64,000 nt of DNA from Ptychodera flava (GCF_041260155.1 NC_091933.1:22908599-22972598); one strand, 5' to 3'. Numbered from the stretch's first letter, positions 12,001 through 23,817 are shown. Program-made: numbers and translations. The notes: generated by a model from the sequence alone, not told the origin.

Positions 12001-14158
12001 TCTTTCGGGTCTTGAACACCGATCAAATTTCAGCAGTATCTTTTTCAGTAACAATTGATTGTGTATACCAATTTTTAAGTTCACAGAGCTATTTTACTGG
12101 AAATGGTGCACTTTTCAATAGACCCTTGGCGAAACTTCGTCTAAAAATTTCACCTATGAATGCCGTTTTCTAGTACTTGTTACAGTGGGCATTATACATT
12201 CACCACAGATTAGATGGCCTCTACAAACGAGAATAATTTTATGTTAACTACAACTACAGTTCTTTTGGTATATTTTTTTCTCAGAATTTTAGAATTTATA
12301 AATTGTTTTATGTATCTTGAAGTCTGTTTCTATATATATAGGAAAATGAGAGCAACTTTACACATCGTTTTCTACCTTTGATAGTGATGCGGTATATTGA
12401 TTCGATCAATGTGGTTTAATGATATGGAGAAACATGGCGAGACACCGGTGAATCGATAGTGCTTTGACCTGGTCATGTGATCTGGGTCCCCGGGAAAGAA
12501 CCGGTTATGTGTTGGAGTTATTTATCCCACATGTTAATTTGATAGTAGCGATTGTTCATCAAATAGAGATGCTGTATGGTCATGGATGTAAAAAATCTAT
12601 TTTTTACATCCATGGTATGGTTATGTTGTGGTCTGAACTTTGAGTGGTTTGTTGGTCGGACCATTCGTGTTCATTTTTATCCTCGTGCTTGATTTGTGCC
12701 TGAATGAGGATGTCTCTTAAGTTTTTATTCCTTTGTATGCTATGATAGGTTTTTCTGGAAAAACTTTGACCAGTGTTTGATCGGCTTCTATTATTTTCCA
12801 ATTTTTTGTTAGACATTGTTTGATTTGCCTGGTTTGATGAATGGACTGAAGGTCGTTGTGAAACCAGTTTTGTTCTTATGTCATATTCCTCTTATCTTTA
12901 TCGGTGAGGTATCGTCGATGGTTGGTGAGATGTTAAACATCTTTCTTTATACGAGATATATCTTTTTTTTCTATAATCTTGTTGTTGAAGTTTGCGTGTG
13001 AGAAAGTTGACCTTTTCAATGAAGTCCATGTCGTTGTTGCATGTGCAAGCATATCGGAGAAGTTCACCTTTAATGAAGCCTTTGAAAGTGCCGCTCGGGT
13101 GACACGAATTTCTCAATAAATATTGGAACGTGTCGGTTGGTTTTGTGTTGGTTAAATTAAAAGAAAATTAATAAGTTCTGAATTCAATATACTGCAAAGA
13201 CAACAGCTTTATTCTAAATAAACCTGAAGTTTGATCAATACTTAAGCCTCAGAGACTTGACTGCAACAAACTGAGACAAATCAGACACGGAAATTACGTC
13301 AAAAAAGTTAAAAGTGAACAACCATGAGGTCACATGCACAAGTTTTTCTATGGGAAGCCCCGGCTGGAAGCTTCGAAGCCATCCTCGGACTGTGATGACC
13401 CTGAAAAAAAAGAGGAAAATAATTAAAAACAACTGTGACACGAATTTTACGTATTACAACCTAAAAGTGTCACTTGATGATAGTTTCCACCAAAAAAGTA
13501 ACATTTGACCTAAAAATACGCACATTTTGGGGCTTTATTTCACTATGAGCGTATGCGAGTACACAGTGTACGTGTAAACGTACAGTACACTAATGTTGAT
13601 TTGGCGCCATATTGGATTTTAGCGGCAAAACACAGCGGCGAACTTTGCCGCCCAACATCAAATTCCTGGCATGAACAGACAAAATTCTGCGGTAAAAAGC
13701 TAATTTATAGTATAATTCCACGAACTATGCTTGATTTTGGGCCTTAATTTCATGCTACCGTAGTTGGTACAGCAACACAAGTCCGCGCTCGACATATAAC
13801 ATCGTACTATGAAAAATCGCTGAAATCGCAAAATTCATTCTAATTTTTCAAACAGAGCCCCGAAAAGTCACTTACCTTCTCAGAAAATCCAATTGAAGAG
13901 ATGAAGTTGGTCTCCAATGATAATTATCGGCGAAAAAATGACGATTTGGGAGCGACTGAAAAACTGTGTTAGCCAGCCAACGGTCACAGTGTAGACTGAG
14001 TTGCTGAGTGCCGTTCGAAAGGAAATGGCATTTGCATATGCAAATTGCACCCCTAGCGTTCAGACTGTGGGGCGCATTCTTACCTTAATTTTGTACTTTC
14101 CTGAACCAAGTTTGACCAGATCGCCAGTTGTCAGGGAATTGCCATCAAGGATTATGAC
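33..14158 (-). CDS. HAL: Histidine ammonia-lyase (histidase), internal part of gene, 10 exons
   Basis: This enzyme deaminates L-histidine to urocanate, the first step of histidine breakdown, in the cytosol as a homotetramer. Exons 5' to 3' on the minus strand are 14158-14084, 11970-11908 (possible cassette), 11552-11480, 9287-9221, 8838-8675, 8301-8162, 4554-4507, 4390-4339, 4064-3969 and 181-33. All have AG/GT borders and matching phases, giving 309 codons (288 without the cassette) that correspond to about residues 110-420 of the 657-residue human protein. Visible signatures are [12 protein letters not shown] (active-site Tyr loop), [22 protein letters not shown] (Ala-Ser-Gly, which cyclises to the MIO electrophile), LALINGTQ and [10 protein letters not shown]. 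The C-terminal exons lie left of the window. The N-terminal exons upstream of 14158 were not found. Related lyases (PAL/TAL) are less likely, because the text follows animal histidase closely. Confidence 0.93.
1792..1866. repeat. Hairpin element, GAGTATGGCGA family
   Basis: Imperfect inverted repeat of about 30 bp per arm: AGTATGGCGAGAGTGTC near 1807 against its complement near 1841. The ends AGCC and GGCT and the GAGTATGG motif are shared with the near-perfect hairpin at 46627-46745, so the two are members of one family. No clear target duplication remains here. Confidence 0.65.
1969..2090. repeat. Hairpin element, AGCTCTG/TTACCGGCGTTATACGG family
   Basis: The arms are AGCTCTGGGTGACAGGGCAG near 1969 and its near complement ending AGAGCT at 2090. 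A second small palindrome (GGCGTTATACG with its complement) lies in the centre. It shares GAGTTACCGGCGTTATACGG with the hairpin at 2303-2392, where the first base differs. Confidence 0.75.
2261..2503. repeat. Composite palindrome with a second hairpin nested inside
   Basis: The outer arms contain GTGTGGTTCGATACATAG near 2276 and the complementary TGTATCGAACCACAC near 2474, each next to a GCGGCCGC site. Between them lie the separate hairpin 2303-2392 and a small palindrome at 2408-2429. The inner text GGCCGCTGTG and GGTATGCA recurs in the hairpin at 36030-36136, so the outer unit is a member of the same family. Confidence 0.7.
2303..2392. repeat. Nested near-perfect hairpin element
   Basis: CTAGCTCTGCATGGCAGGG at 2303 pairs with CCCTGCCATGCAGAACTAG ending at 2392. 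Pairing runs inward through TGTGTGTTACCGGCG almost to the centre. It is inserted inside the outer palindrome 2261-2503. Confidence 0.8.
3969..4064 (-). CDS. HAL: HAL exon encoding [14 protein letters not shown]
   Basis: This 96-nt exon is phase 1 on both sides. Its acceptor ATCAG joins the preceding exon's final G to give an Ala codon. It encodes the helix [19 protein letters not shown] followed by [13 protein letters not shown], which matches the segment after the NGTQ loop in histidases. The donor is GTAAGC. Confidence 0.9.
4201..4304. repeat. (TATG)n microsatellite
   Basis: About 25 units of the tetranucleotide with one early interruption, in the HAL intron just downstream of the exon 4390-4339. 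The open frames read across it are repeat artefacts. Confidence 0.97.
4557..4621. repeat. (GA)n microsatellite forming a splice polypyrimidine tract
   Basis: An uninterrupted GA run of about 64 bp. On the transcribed minus strand it reads (CT)n and ends in the CAG acceptor of the HAL exon 4554-4507, so the repeat itself is the polypyrimidine tract. Confidence 0.9.
5011..7989. mobile_element. 3 kb near-perfect palindrome: two head-to-head copies of a GGCC-ended element
   Basis: The left arm (5011-6493) and right arm (6498-7989) are inverted copies that differ mainly in homopolymer lengths and a few substitutions. They meet at GGCC-TTAA-GGCC (6490-6501). The motif CTGTTCAACGGG (or its complement) occurs near both outer ends and on both sides of the centre, so each arm looks like a complete 1.5 kb unit with its own inverted ends. 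The interior holds G-rich blocks such as AGCGGGCGGGGAGAA. The 74-codon frame seen in both arms (5614-5838 and 7158-7382) is G-rich repeat text, not a recognisable protein. GGC ends beside TTA suggest a PIF/Harbinger-type origin (inference). The palindrome lies wholly inside a HAL intron. Confidence 0.85.
8162..8301 (-). CDS. HAL: HAL exon carrying the MIO-forming Ala-Ser-Gly
   Basis: This 140-nt exon enters in phase 1 and leaves in phase 0. It encodes [23 protein letters not shown] and [14 protein letters not shown], with the first Val codon split across the intron. The Ala-Ser-Gly triplet is the autocatalytic cofactor precursor of the ammonia-lyase family. The donor reads AAAGAG then GTAGGT. 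The acceptor is CAACAG. The downstream intron contains the 3 kb palindrome, whose nearer end lies about 170 bp from this donor. Confidence 0.95.
8936..9006. repeat. (AT)n microsatellite
   Basis: Nearly pure AT dinucleotides in the HAL intron between exons 9287-9221 and 8838-8675. Confidence 0.97.
9705..10032 (-). mobile_element. TTAA-flanked MITE, copy 1
   Basis: It begins TTAAGGTAGAACGCGCC and ends GGCGCGAACTACCTTAA, so a TTAA duplication flanks imperfect inverted ends starting GGTAG. Internal landmarks shared with the other copies are CTAGTACCAAAATTTGCACGG and a segment ending CCATTTTGGA. A TTAA target is the hallmark of piggyBac-type elements. No transposase is present. Confidence 0.85.
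11037..11391 (+). mobile_element. TTAA-flanked MITE, copy 2
   Basis: It starts TTAAGGTATTTCGTGCCTCG and ends GCAGTCTACCTTAA, in the opposite orientation to copy 1 and in the same HAL intron about 1 kb away. Its internal GTGCAAATTTTGGTACTAG is the complement of the copy 1 landmark. The open frames near 10997-11440 lie within it and are not genes. Confidence 0.85.
11908..11970 (-). CDS. HAL: Possible extra (cassette) exon of HAL, 21 codons
   Basis: A 63-nt open stretch sits between the secure exons 14158-14084 (ending KYKIK) and 11552-11480 (starting [10 protein letters not shown]). It has a good acceptor (TTCATAG) and donor (AAG then GTAGGT), is phase 0 on both sides, and reads [12 protein letters not shown] then SIHIDNLLK. 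Animal histidases I know pass from the KIK strand straight into the equivalent of VADSSWKK, so this would add 21 residues there. It could be a lineage-specific or alternatively spliced exon, or chance. Frame and splice signals favour a real exon; homology does not support it. Confidence 0.4.
12581..12614. repeat. Short perfect palindrome CATGGATGTA...TACATCCATG
   Basis: A 34-bp palindrome between HAL exons 14158-14084 and 11970-11908. Its outer bases CATGGATGT and ACATCCATG match the smaller palindrome at 2408-2429. Confidence 0.85.
12615..14083. other. HAL intron, no further feature seen
   Basis: Intronic sequence up to the exon encoding [18 protein letters not shown]. No repeat family or exon was recognised. 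The short open frames here show no similarity that I can name. Confidence 0.5.
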
Positions 14159-15126
14159 CTGTAAAAAGACAAAAAAACTTTGTTGTCTTATTTTTTATAC
14201 AAATAAACTGTTACAGGAAGCCAGATCAGGCATACAAGCGGACCTAAAATATGCAACACACCACAGGTGGTCATTGATTACAAGCAGCTCCGCTGTAAGG
14301 CATTGCCCATAATTCTATGCAGCAAATACTGCTGACGAAGAAGGGTAGACTTATAATTACAAAATGTCATATTGGAAGCAAACTGCGTGCGCATGCATTT
14401 CATTTGAAAATCTTGGATTAAAAGATGTTTCATAAAGTAATAAGCTTATTGGAAGTAGGAAATGATCAAATTTGTGTGCACTACACAGTGATATAGAGGA
14501 CGCAATTCAGCACCGTTGAATATCCGTTATTTTGAATGTTTAATAGCTGAGGGTGTGTGTGAAATGATAGAAGAGTTGATCATGAGTTTATACAATATAA
14601 AAATTCAATTGTCAAACGAAAAAACGTTGCGTGTGGAGTTGACATAAATAGAGATGCAATCAGCAACATTGCATATGAGTCAGAAAGGCCGCCTTAACTT
14701 TGAACCATGAATATCAGGAATAGAGAAATCCCATCTGAGAACGTTAGTGCAATTTTGAACTACAATTACGAATTATTAACTCACAGTCTATCTGAATGCT
14801 AATAAATTTTCTGCAAATGTAAAATTACCTTCATAGAGGAAATAAAGATTTTTGAAGGGAGAAAGAAATGACATAGACCTTACACAAGTTCATCATGTAT
14901 ACACCAAAACAATAATGTGTTCAATGTGGACAGGATGCAGATGGTACATAATATCAATTTAGAGTCATGTCATCCATATTTGAAGGCCAGATTAAGGTCT
15001 CCACCTCTTGTAGGAAATATAACTTGACAACAAATGGTGCGATCGATTATAATTTACGAGCTAACGTCATTAACGAAAGCGTGTATAACCATTTGAAGTT
15101 TAAAACAAATTGCAGTAGCTCATTTT

Positions 15127-15973
15127 GGCCAAACAAAATAAATTGTGCTAGTCCGATAACATGGTTTTCAAAATAAGGGTAGGTAGGTCGGTAGGGATTT
15201 TTTTCAAAATATTTCTATTTTTAAATACGCATTTTTAAGGGGTTCAAACCCTGCAGCTGCTAACAGTTCCATCATCAGATTGGATCACTGGTTGACGTGT
15301 ATGTTTGAAACTGAACTGGCTGAATCATAATTCTTTTGACAGCAACTTTTACAGTCCGGTTTCAGACCTGCTTGTCTTCGGTGGTGCAAACTGCTGCTAT
15401 CAGAACTTGAAATTCATCAACGGTTTTCTTGGCTCTCGTAATTCCTCAACTTTTGCAGTCGCTCAAAATAAATATAAAAATCATGGTCACTGAGTAAATG
15501 TATTGCACCTTGAAGTTCATTGTAGCGTTGCCAACTTGGATATTTATCTGCTGGACTTCCAACCACGGTCCAGCCGCAATAAAAGCAAATTGAACTCGAG
15601 TGGACTATGTTTTACAATGAGAAAAACCTTGGTCGTTTTCCTCAAGAATTTGATCGAAAGTTCGTTTCCGATTTACAGCAGACAACGACGACCTTGACGC
15701 GATCGCATTTGCCAAACGTACGTAGTGCAGTGCACGTTGTGCTTATCGCTGGCCGCCATATTGTTTGTAACGTATATGCAACGATGAATGACGTCATAGG
15801 TTTCGCGCTAGTTCTCACGCGGTTTTCTCTTTATTTCTCGCCTGCGTGATTTTGCGGTTTTTTTCTTTCTTTTTTTCACACCCGCGTCTACATAGCTCTA
15901 AAAAGTCTAGGATCGGAGAATTAAAAATAGGATAGGTCGGGTTATCGAACAGCACAATTATTTTTGCTTGGCC
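15127..15973. mobile_element. 0.85 kb GGCC-ended inverted-repeat element
   Basis: The left end GGCCAAACAAAATAAATTG and the right end (complement GGCCAAGCAAAAATAATTG) match over about 22 bp, and both continue into TGCT plus a CGATAAC motif. The subterminal GGTAGGTAGGTCGG is also found beside the centre of the 3 kb palindrome, so the two belong to related families. It contains a TGACGTCA site near 15790. No transposase was seen. Confidence 0.7.
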
Positions 15974-18900
15974 TTAGAAAAAAATTCAAAATTTTGATTG
16001 AATGTGCGACGACACCAACTTAGTCATTCCAATAATATTAGGTCCACCACTTAACGATAGCAAGTATCTAAATCTCACATATTTTAAACGCTTTGTGACA
16101 TTCCGTTGGTAACGACCACTTGTAGCTTGTACAGTTCCTTCTGATCTTTGGTAACCTTTTTACATAACAAACTTTACAAACCATTCGAAAAAAGTTGAAG
16201 GTTTCGCTATTAGTTTGCAGGGGTGAATAACCAAGTAATCTAGCTGTGAGCTCATACTTAATGAAAACCTTGAATAAGTGGGTTGATCTCAACTTAAACG
16301 TCCTTTATTAATAAATTACTACAGGTGTTGATACGATCTCCACGCTGTTTAGGTAAGCTACACGGACTTTGACACAATTTAACCGCCTCTTAAATAGATA
16401 GGAGTATAATTGGTTGCTGTTGAAACTGTCTGTGTCTATTTATCAAAAGAACATATCGCTTGAACGACTATCAGTCGTAACTTTGCGATTACAGCAAATG
16501 CCATTCATTCACTTCTTTTTTTGTCAGTTCAAATGTACAAAGACATTTACCATAAACACGTTTTGTCTGTGCGTAAAACAGACGAGCTGTCATGATAGAC
16601 AGCAAGCTGGATAGATAGACAGTAATGGCCGATACTACATGTTGAAGGAAGGGAGGGAGAGATTGATTCCCAACCCATGTTCCCTCCGAGTTGTAAAAGA
16701 TCCTCGTGGTTTGGCTGCTGAAGAGGTCAAAATTTTCTTGCCAGAACCTGAACTTCGATTTTTCCGCATACGTGATTCATCGTCATGACCTCATGAAAAT
16801 GATAAAACCAAATTTTCTTCAATGCTAACCGACATCAATGTGCTTCGATGTTCAGCTTTTACTGCGGTAAGTCGCATTTAAACTTCAGTTTATTGAAATC
16901 TTAACCGAAGGCAATAGGGCGACAAGATGTACAGTTCATCTACAGTTCATATGTGGTACGTGATAGCATACAGTGCATTTGCACTAACGGAGTTGGCGGT
17001 GACTCGTGTTGCATGTACGATATGTTTGTCAATCGCAAGTTGTCCTTTCGTCTTCCTGATGGGTACAGTGCACAATTATGGCATCTGTTTTCTTTCGGGG
17101 TGTATTTGTTTTTAAATATTTTATAGCCATGATCGAATCGGATATGTTAGGCACTACACTAGTACAGCGCTTTCACGATTTTCCATCAGTGATTATTTTG
17201 AACGACTGCTTGCAAACAGAGGAGAAAGGTGAATTTTCCAAGGTTATTCCCGCTAAAAGTTTCAAATTTTAAGTTTCAAGTAATATACTCGGTCGTAAAG
17301 TTTACAATGAAACACTAACAAATTCAATTTGGGAAAAGAATAGATTTTGTTTATATTTTTCTCATCAAGGAATATTTCTGAATGGAAGAAGAAACCAACT
17401 GCAGGCCTTGTTATCATTACGTACTTTGTCTTCCACTTCCCTTACGTATGAGAACAAATAAATGATTCAATATCTAATGATTACCTTTCGACCAATCATT
17501 GACCAGCTTATAGCTTATTATTTATATGACGGTATTGAATACAAAGAATACATCACTGTATCCTTCTTTCACTTTCTATTTTAAGCAAGTCTTACGGCAA
17601 TAATTACAAACTGCATTCCATCTCTCTGGAACCCATCTGTCCGAAGAAACAGATAAGATAATGAAGAATGTATCGTGTAGAGAGTTGACAATAGCACTTT
17701 CTACCGTTTCATTTTCTTTGCTGTTTTATCTCTTTTCACAATGAAACAACTGATTTATACGCGCTTTCGTTACTGAATGAAGCAATACTGGTCACTTTTT
17801 CTGATACGTTGTTGGGCACTCCATTCATATATTTTTCTTTTGCTAATTTCTTTTGAGAATATGTTGGCTCTCGGTGACAAAGTTATACCTCTCTGTAATG
17901 TTTCCAAATAAGTGTCGGAATAAAAATGATGGGCAGTACTAAAAGCCGAACGACCTCTGTCAGAGTGCGCATGTTTGTTGCGCGGTTGGGCTGCGTTGGC
18001 CTTTATCTTTATAACAGAAAATCTGTCGCCAACTTTATAGGTTCTTGGCAAAATGTTCTGTCCTTGCTGTGTTCACAACTATATGTTTCTGGGGTTGTTT
18101 AATCGTCCATGTCTTCATTGCGCAGAGGAACGTTACTCGGAGCATCGTGTTACTATATTGTAGATGCTGGAAAAAGATTGGCGCGATCGATGGCGTCGCT
18201 CTACACGACTAGGTAAGTCGTATGCATCCTCGATCGCAATACACTCCGTACGCCGTAGCTCACTGTAGGTGAAACGGAACGAGCTTGGGTGTTTGCTTAA
18301 ACAAGAGACAGCCATATTGATTCTGAAATACGACTCAGTGTTTCTATTTGCAGTTGCTAAGAAAGCGCCCGGGGCGAGACAAGCGCGAGAAAAGACGAGA
18401 CATGATTGTAATATCTCTCGACATGCTCATGGAATCAAAGTATATTTTATCATGCGAGTAATGTAGGACAAGTACATACTTTCTTGTTTTCCCTCCACAA
18501 AAAATACGCTTATTTATACGAACGCCAAATCTTGAATTCAAAGTTTCTTCAAATTAAAATTCAGACAACAAAAGGTGCCGTGAATTTCATTTAATGAAAT
18601 GGTCGGAAAACTTGATAGGATCTGTTTAACGCATACTGTTAAATTTAAGACTCCCTTTGCAGTCAGTTTTTTCGATGCTGTACATATGTTCTACTGGTTG
18701 TCGGAGAGTTGAAAGCAACACCGCTGACCAAGCTTATTTTGTTTTCGACCGTGCTTTTAATTTATGGCAATGATGAAGGGAAAAGCAGTTCATATCTTTG
18801 TAATTGACACTAAAAATAGGTGAAAAAATTAACTGATCGAAGAGTCCAAAAGGAAGGCATTTAAATTTCAAAATTTCGCTTCCGGTAGCCCTATGTACGA

Positions 18901-20205
18901 ATTTTTGGCGACATCAAGAAATATTCAATTTCTTCAAATAGCTAGCTGAGTTTGCTATCATGCGAAAAATTCGCTAGCATACAGTTAAACACGAAATAAA
19001 ATTTAATATTCAAAAATCTTACCTGCTCGTCTGCCATGCTTGATTAAAGGCTCTCACTCCACTCCAAAGTCTAAAACGCTTAAGATACAAGTTTATGAGA
19101 AGTGTTTTAGTTTAGTGTACTTTTTTTTCGTTTTTTTCTCAAAAATGTTCAATCGATCACGCGGTTAATTACCATTGCATTCTGTTCAGTACTAACGTTC
19201 AGAAACACTTCAAATCATAATAAACAATCGCAACAATCTGACGGATTGAGAATAAAGGAAAATATATAATTTAACATACTCAAATTTTGTCCGATTTAAC
19301 TCTTAGTATGGTCGCTCCAAATTTGCCGTGTTCCGCGGCTTCGAAAAACACTTTTATACATATCGAAGTCGGCTTACTCCGGCACCCCCGGAAAGGTTTT
19401 TTGTTTGTTTGTTTTTTTTGTCGTATTTTTTGCAAAGACAAAGTTTTACAGACCACGCCTCTTTTGTTAAAATAGCGACGTCAGTTAACAGCTCTTCATT
19501 ATTCGTTTCGGTATTACAATCAGTTCTGAAGAATGAATGATATCGCACATTAGAGCGATGGCGTCCAAGGCATCTCGATTCTGCTGATTCAGCAACAAAC
19601 AGCACAGGTTCACGCTCAAAATAAAATGGCGACGTTCCCACGTTAAACATGTACGAGCAAAACTACGGGCACTTTGCCTAAGAGATCGATCTCCCACACA
19701 GCCTCTAATATTTCACCTACCCTCTCAATATTCTTGCTTGATAAATATTGGCTGTAAATAGTCTTTGGCTCACAGGGACCAAGGCTTATTCGTTAATTGC
19801 TGTTTACAGAACAATGGGCATTTTTTTTGCGCTTCGGTAGCACTTGGAGGTTTTCCACATTCCTCTGTATATTCAACATCCTGATTACGTTCAAGCATTT
19901 CTCATTCATGTACAGAGAATATTCAAAACACCTACCAGATCGAAGAATGTTCTTTTCGTCAGTTCCATTAAACACAAACGGGAAAAGTGGGTTACCCTAC
20001 ACACTGCAAGGTTTGCTTTTCTTACGGCAGTTTTGCTCGTCGGCCATCTTGTCGTGTACAGCCATCATAGCGAACGGCGTTAGTATTAATTTTAGGAATG
20101 GCCGGGAATTTTATTTTACGACGTGCTGAAGAGGGACAAATCAGTTTTTACAGGCAACGTTAATAACAGCAGGTCGTGTTATGGAATTCTGAAAGCAAAA
20201 AATAT

Positions 20206-20530
20206 TTGAGGTAGTATGCGCTTTGAAAGTGAGCGACTTAAATTCTTGACAAACTTTCAGTAAGTAAACTTTCAAATAATCTCTTTCAAAACCAAGAATA
20301 AAATTCAGTGATAACAAGGCAAATTTTGGTGCCAGAGAAACAAATTACCTTATATTTACAGACAGTTAAAATTCAAAATGGCCTCCATATCCATGTGTTA
20401 ACAAAATGGGAAAAATTGACTTTTCACAAAATTAGATGGTCACATTTTATTCATCGTAAGAGCTTCAAAATGAGTCCCACATTTATATTTCACAAATTGA
20501 GAGCCCGTATAACTGTCCCCCTTAATCCCT
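20206..20530 (+). mobile_element. Degenerate TTAA-type MITE, copy 3
   Basis: It begins TTTGAGGTAGTATGCGCTTTG and keeps the family landmarks in order: CAAATTTTGGTGCCAGAGAAAC, then TTCAAAATGGCC, then AAAATGAG. Its right end is decayed, so the boundary is approximate. Confidence 0.65.
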
Positions 20531-23488
20531 TATTAAGCGGCACAAAATGTATGAACATTTGTAAATTAACCGTTAAGTGTTCTATTGCCAAGGTAAGGTA
20601 AATGTTTCGTGAGTTGGACCTTTTCAAATTAGGAAAGGTTTCTTTTATGAATAGGAAGTGATGACTTTTGTCAGCTTCGAAATGACAGTCACCGTAAGTG
20701 CCAATAGCTGTACCTTAAGATTAGTTTTATACTATTTTTGTCTTGTACCTTATTTACAAGTTATTGTGCTACTCCCCAAAGCATGTTCAAACACCAATTA
20801 CTCAGCTAGTAAACTCGGTGTCTATAAAGAAGAGTGACAGCATCTCAGGCCCATTTACACATCCTAAATCTCTGCTGGCCCTACGCGAGAAACTTCACAA
20901 GATTCAAACTCTGTGGCTCGTTGATAATTTGAATTACTGTTGTAAACAACGTTCACGCCATAAAGGAGTGACCTCGTGGAGACAAAATGGCCGGATAGTA
21001 TGGACAGGGTGTGTATAAGATCGCGTGAGTGATCAGCAATCTCAATGTACCCTGGTAAAATATACATGGCTTGCACTGTTTCTACTATAAAATGCGGAAG
21101 TTTGGTAGTATTTTTGCTGGGAGGGGAGGTATCTTCCCTTTTTATGAACAAAAGAAACCGCACTGTTTTGTAGTTTACGCTCGAGCCACATATTTCTCTA
21201 TTGTATTGAAATCAATTAAATTACTTTTATCAGGAGTAACTATGTGTCTTGAAACAAGTCCAATTGCATGTATATAGTTTTGGCGTGTTCGGAAACACAT
21301 TGAAGTATATTGTTTTCAGCATACACACCGTCTATTACCATTCGTTCATTCAAGAGTATGAATTAATTTATAGCGACGTGGATATATAATGGGCGCAATA
21401 ATTTTTATTCATTTGTGTGAAGGACATAATGCAATTAAGAATACGCCTAGGTTAGTGTAGGTTTTCTGTATTTAAATATACCCAACCGCGTTGGTCATAC
21501 TGTAAACAACTTTGTTTAATCCTTTCAAGATGAAAACATGCCCCCTTTTACTGGTTTGTTCGTTTTGAGATTTTTTGGGGGGTGAAGGACATTGCAATAT
21601 ATGTTTGAATTCCAGGACAGAACAGATGGAGAAATGTGTAAAGCTGCAGAAAAATTGAGCGAAACCTGGTATTTTTCTCGATGGGATATCAAAACTACCA
21701 GAGTCGACTACTTGTTGAAAATGAAAATGGCAACCGTTCTCCGTTTAATCAGTGCTCGAAATTCAAGATGGCTACCGCTGCACTGTGTCTGTTAGGCCAA
21801 AAAGTGCATTGTTTCCCGTTATCTCGAGCGTCATATGAAACCATGCACGTCACAACATTTTTTTTAAGTTTTGAAAAAAAGAAAATATCATGAACACAAT
21901 GAATATATTATCTGCACTAATGTAATGAATTGTGAAAATTGAACTAGCAGAAACATACCATCTACATGTGAATTCATGTTACGGAACAGTTGATATGCCC
22001 CATAAATGTTCTGAAATGTTCCTAAGGTTTGTTCAGTGTCAGCAATTTTACTTTATGGCGGCCATGTTTGAATTTCCCCAAAAGGGGCGTTGGCCATTTT
22101 TTATTTCCAAAGAAAAAAGAAAAAAATTTGCATGACCGTATAATTTTTGTATCCATTTTAGGATTAGAAACATTTTATTTTACTTTATTTTATTTTATTT
22201 TATTTTAGCCATGTGCTCTTGTTTCAAAATTCAGAATGGCTGCCACGCTCACGCTGTTTTACTCGATGGTAGAACTTATGCTGTAACTGAAAACGAGAAA
22301 CCGGCCTCTTTAATTAATCTTAAGCCTTTAAAATAACTTCAGATCCATAATAATACCGCAACTATTATATAGCGCGCAAGGAATAAAAAAAGGACGTTCA
22401 TCAGAAACCCCTTTTTCAGTGAGGTCTTCTAGTCAGGATCATCCCAACAGAATTTACTTTTCTTCTTCACGTTCTCAATTCTTCGAGCGACGACAATAAA
22501 ATTACAGGCGCTACTCGTTAAATTCACTAAATGGGTTTTTCATAATAGAATGCATGATTTTTACCAAATATTTTTTCCAGAATCGCCCTTTGAGGAATGT
22601 CTATTGGCATTACATTATTCATTTCTGAACATTTTACTTCCGATTTCCAATATTCATCCTTTTTATAAGAGTCAGCCTTCGTTCGACAACATAGACAAGA
22701 GGCAATGGGATGTGCTGATGGAAATATTTGAAGTTTTTGTACAATTCGCGACATTTAGCACTCGCCTTTCGGGTCGTGCTATACGTCGCGAATTGAACCA
22801 AACTCGAAAGTATACCTTGCTATTACATTATATCAAGTTGCGTGTCACTTTAAGCCCCAGATGCAGAAAACGGTCGCCTGAGAGATTGAACTTCAGCGCC
22901 CGAGACTGCACATTTTTATGAGTTGGGATTACTTTGACAACACACACAGTATCTATCGACAACACACGCATTGCTTTCATTAATACTGCATTTTACGCGA
23001 ACACTAACTCGTTAAAAACGACTTGCTGCAGACACAGAAAACGGGTCAAGACTTCAAAGCTAAAAAAGGAACAATCTTTTTTTCATTAAAACAATAGTAC
23101 CAAGCCATAATCTACATTATACAGTCATAATGTACATAGTAGACAAACTTGATATAACAAACACAAACAGCGCAGCGCAGATGGACAAAAAAAAACAAGT
23201 ACCGGTACACACAACAAAGTCAAATTGGTAGATGGAAATATATGGACCTCCTGTAAAGACAACTGAGAAGTAAATGTCAGGTATTTCCAAAAGGGTCAGC
23301 AAATTCTGCCCTACATGCCCTACAATCTGTAAGTCAAAATAGGAAGTGGTCTCAATCTACAGACAAATGTCACCGATGCCATCAATGATCATTCGTTTAA
23401 GTGATATACATCATACTTATCTGTCAGTTCGTGACACCTGCCGAAAAAAGCGTTTGAATGCAGAGAAAAGCCTTTTTCCGAAGTAACA

Positions 23489-23810
23489 TTACTTGTGTGT
23501 GCAAGAGAGATGGAGATGGCTCTGTCTCTCCACAAAATCACCATATGAACTACATGCCCCAGCATAACGAATAAGCTGGAAAATGTTTACCCTACAATAG
23601 GGTGATAGTGGAATGCTGCTGTTAAAAAGCGGAAAATTGATTAAAATAAAGTTGAAATCCTCTCTCTTTTCATACAACCTAGTAGATAGGTGGCCGTTAG
23701 AATCAAATTCAAGGAAAATATCCGGATAAGAAGCCGAAGAATACGATTCTGGGGTTTCTTTAATCTCCAATGCAGGAGGATAACTCATAGAGAGACGGTC
23801 AATGAGCCTG
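23489..23810 (-). pseudogene. Fragment of a retroelement reverse-transcriptase ORF (C-terminal region)
   Basis: The reading frame contains LEIKETPES, LEFDSNGHLSTRLYEKRED and IRYAGACSSYGDFVER. From memory these match a widespread invertebrate retroelement protein whose consensus has LYDKRDDFNF and QLIRYARACSSY downstream of the catalytic domain. I cannot decide between a non-LTR and a Penelope-like source. The remnant is short, lacks the catalytic motif and is clearly a dead copy. The frame stays open a little upstream of the first Met (LIDRLS). Confidence 0.7.
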
Positions 23811-23817
23811 GAATTAT

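Noticed and set aside
15241-15262. tRNA B-box-like GGTTCAAACCC
   Set aside because: No A box at the right distance and no cloverleaf can be drawn.
15368-15590. Possible N-terminal HAL exons (frames reading ITRAKKTVDEFQVLIAA and GPWLEVQQINIQVGN on the minus strand)
   Set aside because: The similarity to the histidase N-terminus is faint, splice donors are weak, phases do not join, and the stretch lies inside the 15127-15973 mobile element.
22550-22921. 123-codon frame; also 28194-28565, 27045-27329 and 17770-18051
   Set aside because: No recognisable motif, no splice context and length within what AT-rich noncoding DNA can give.
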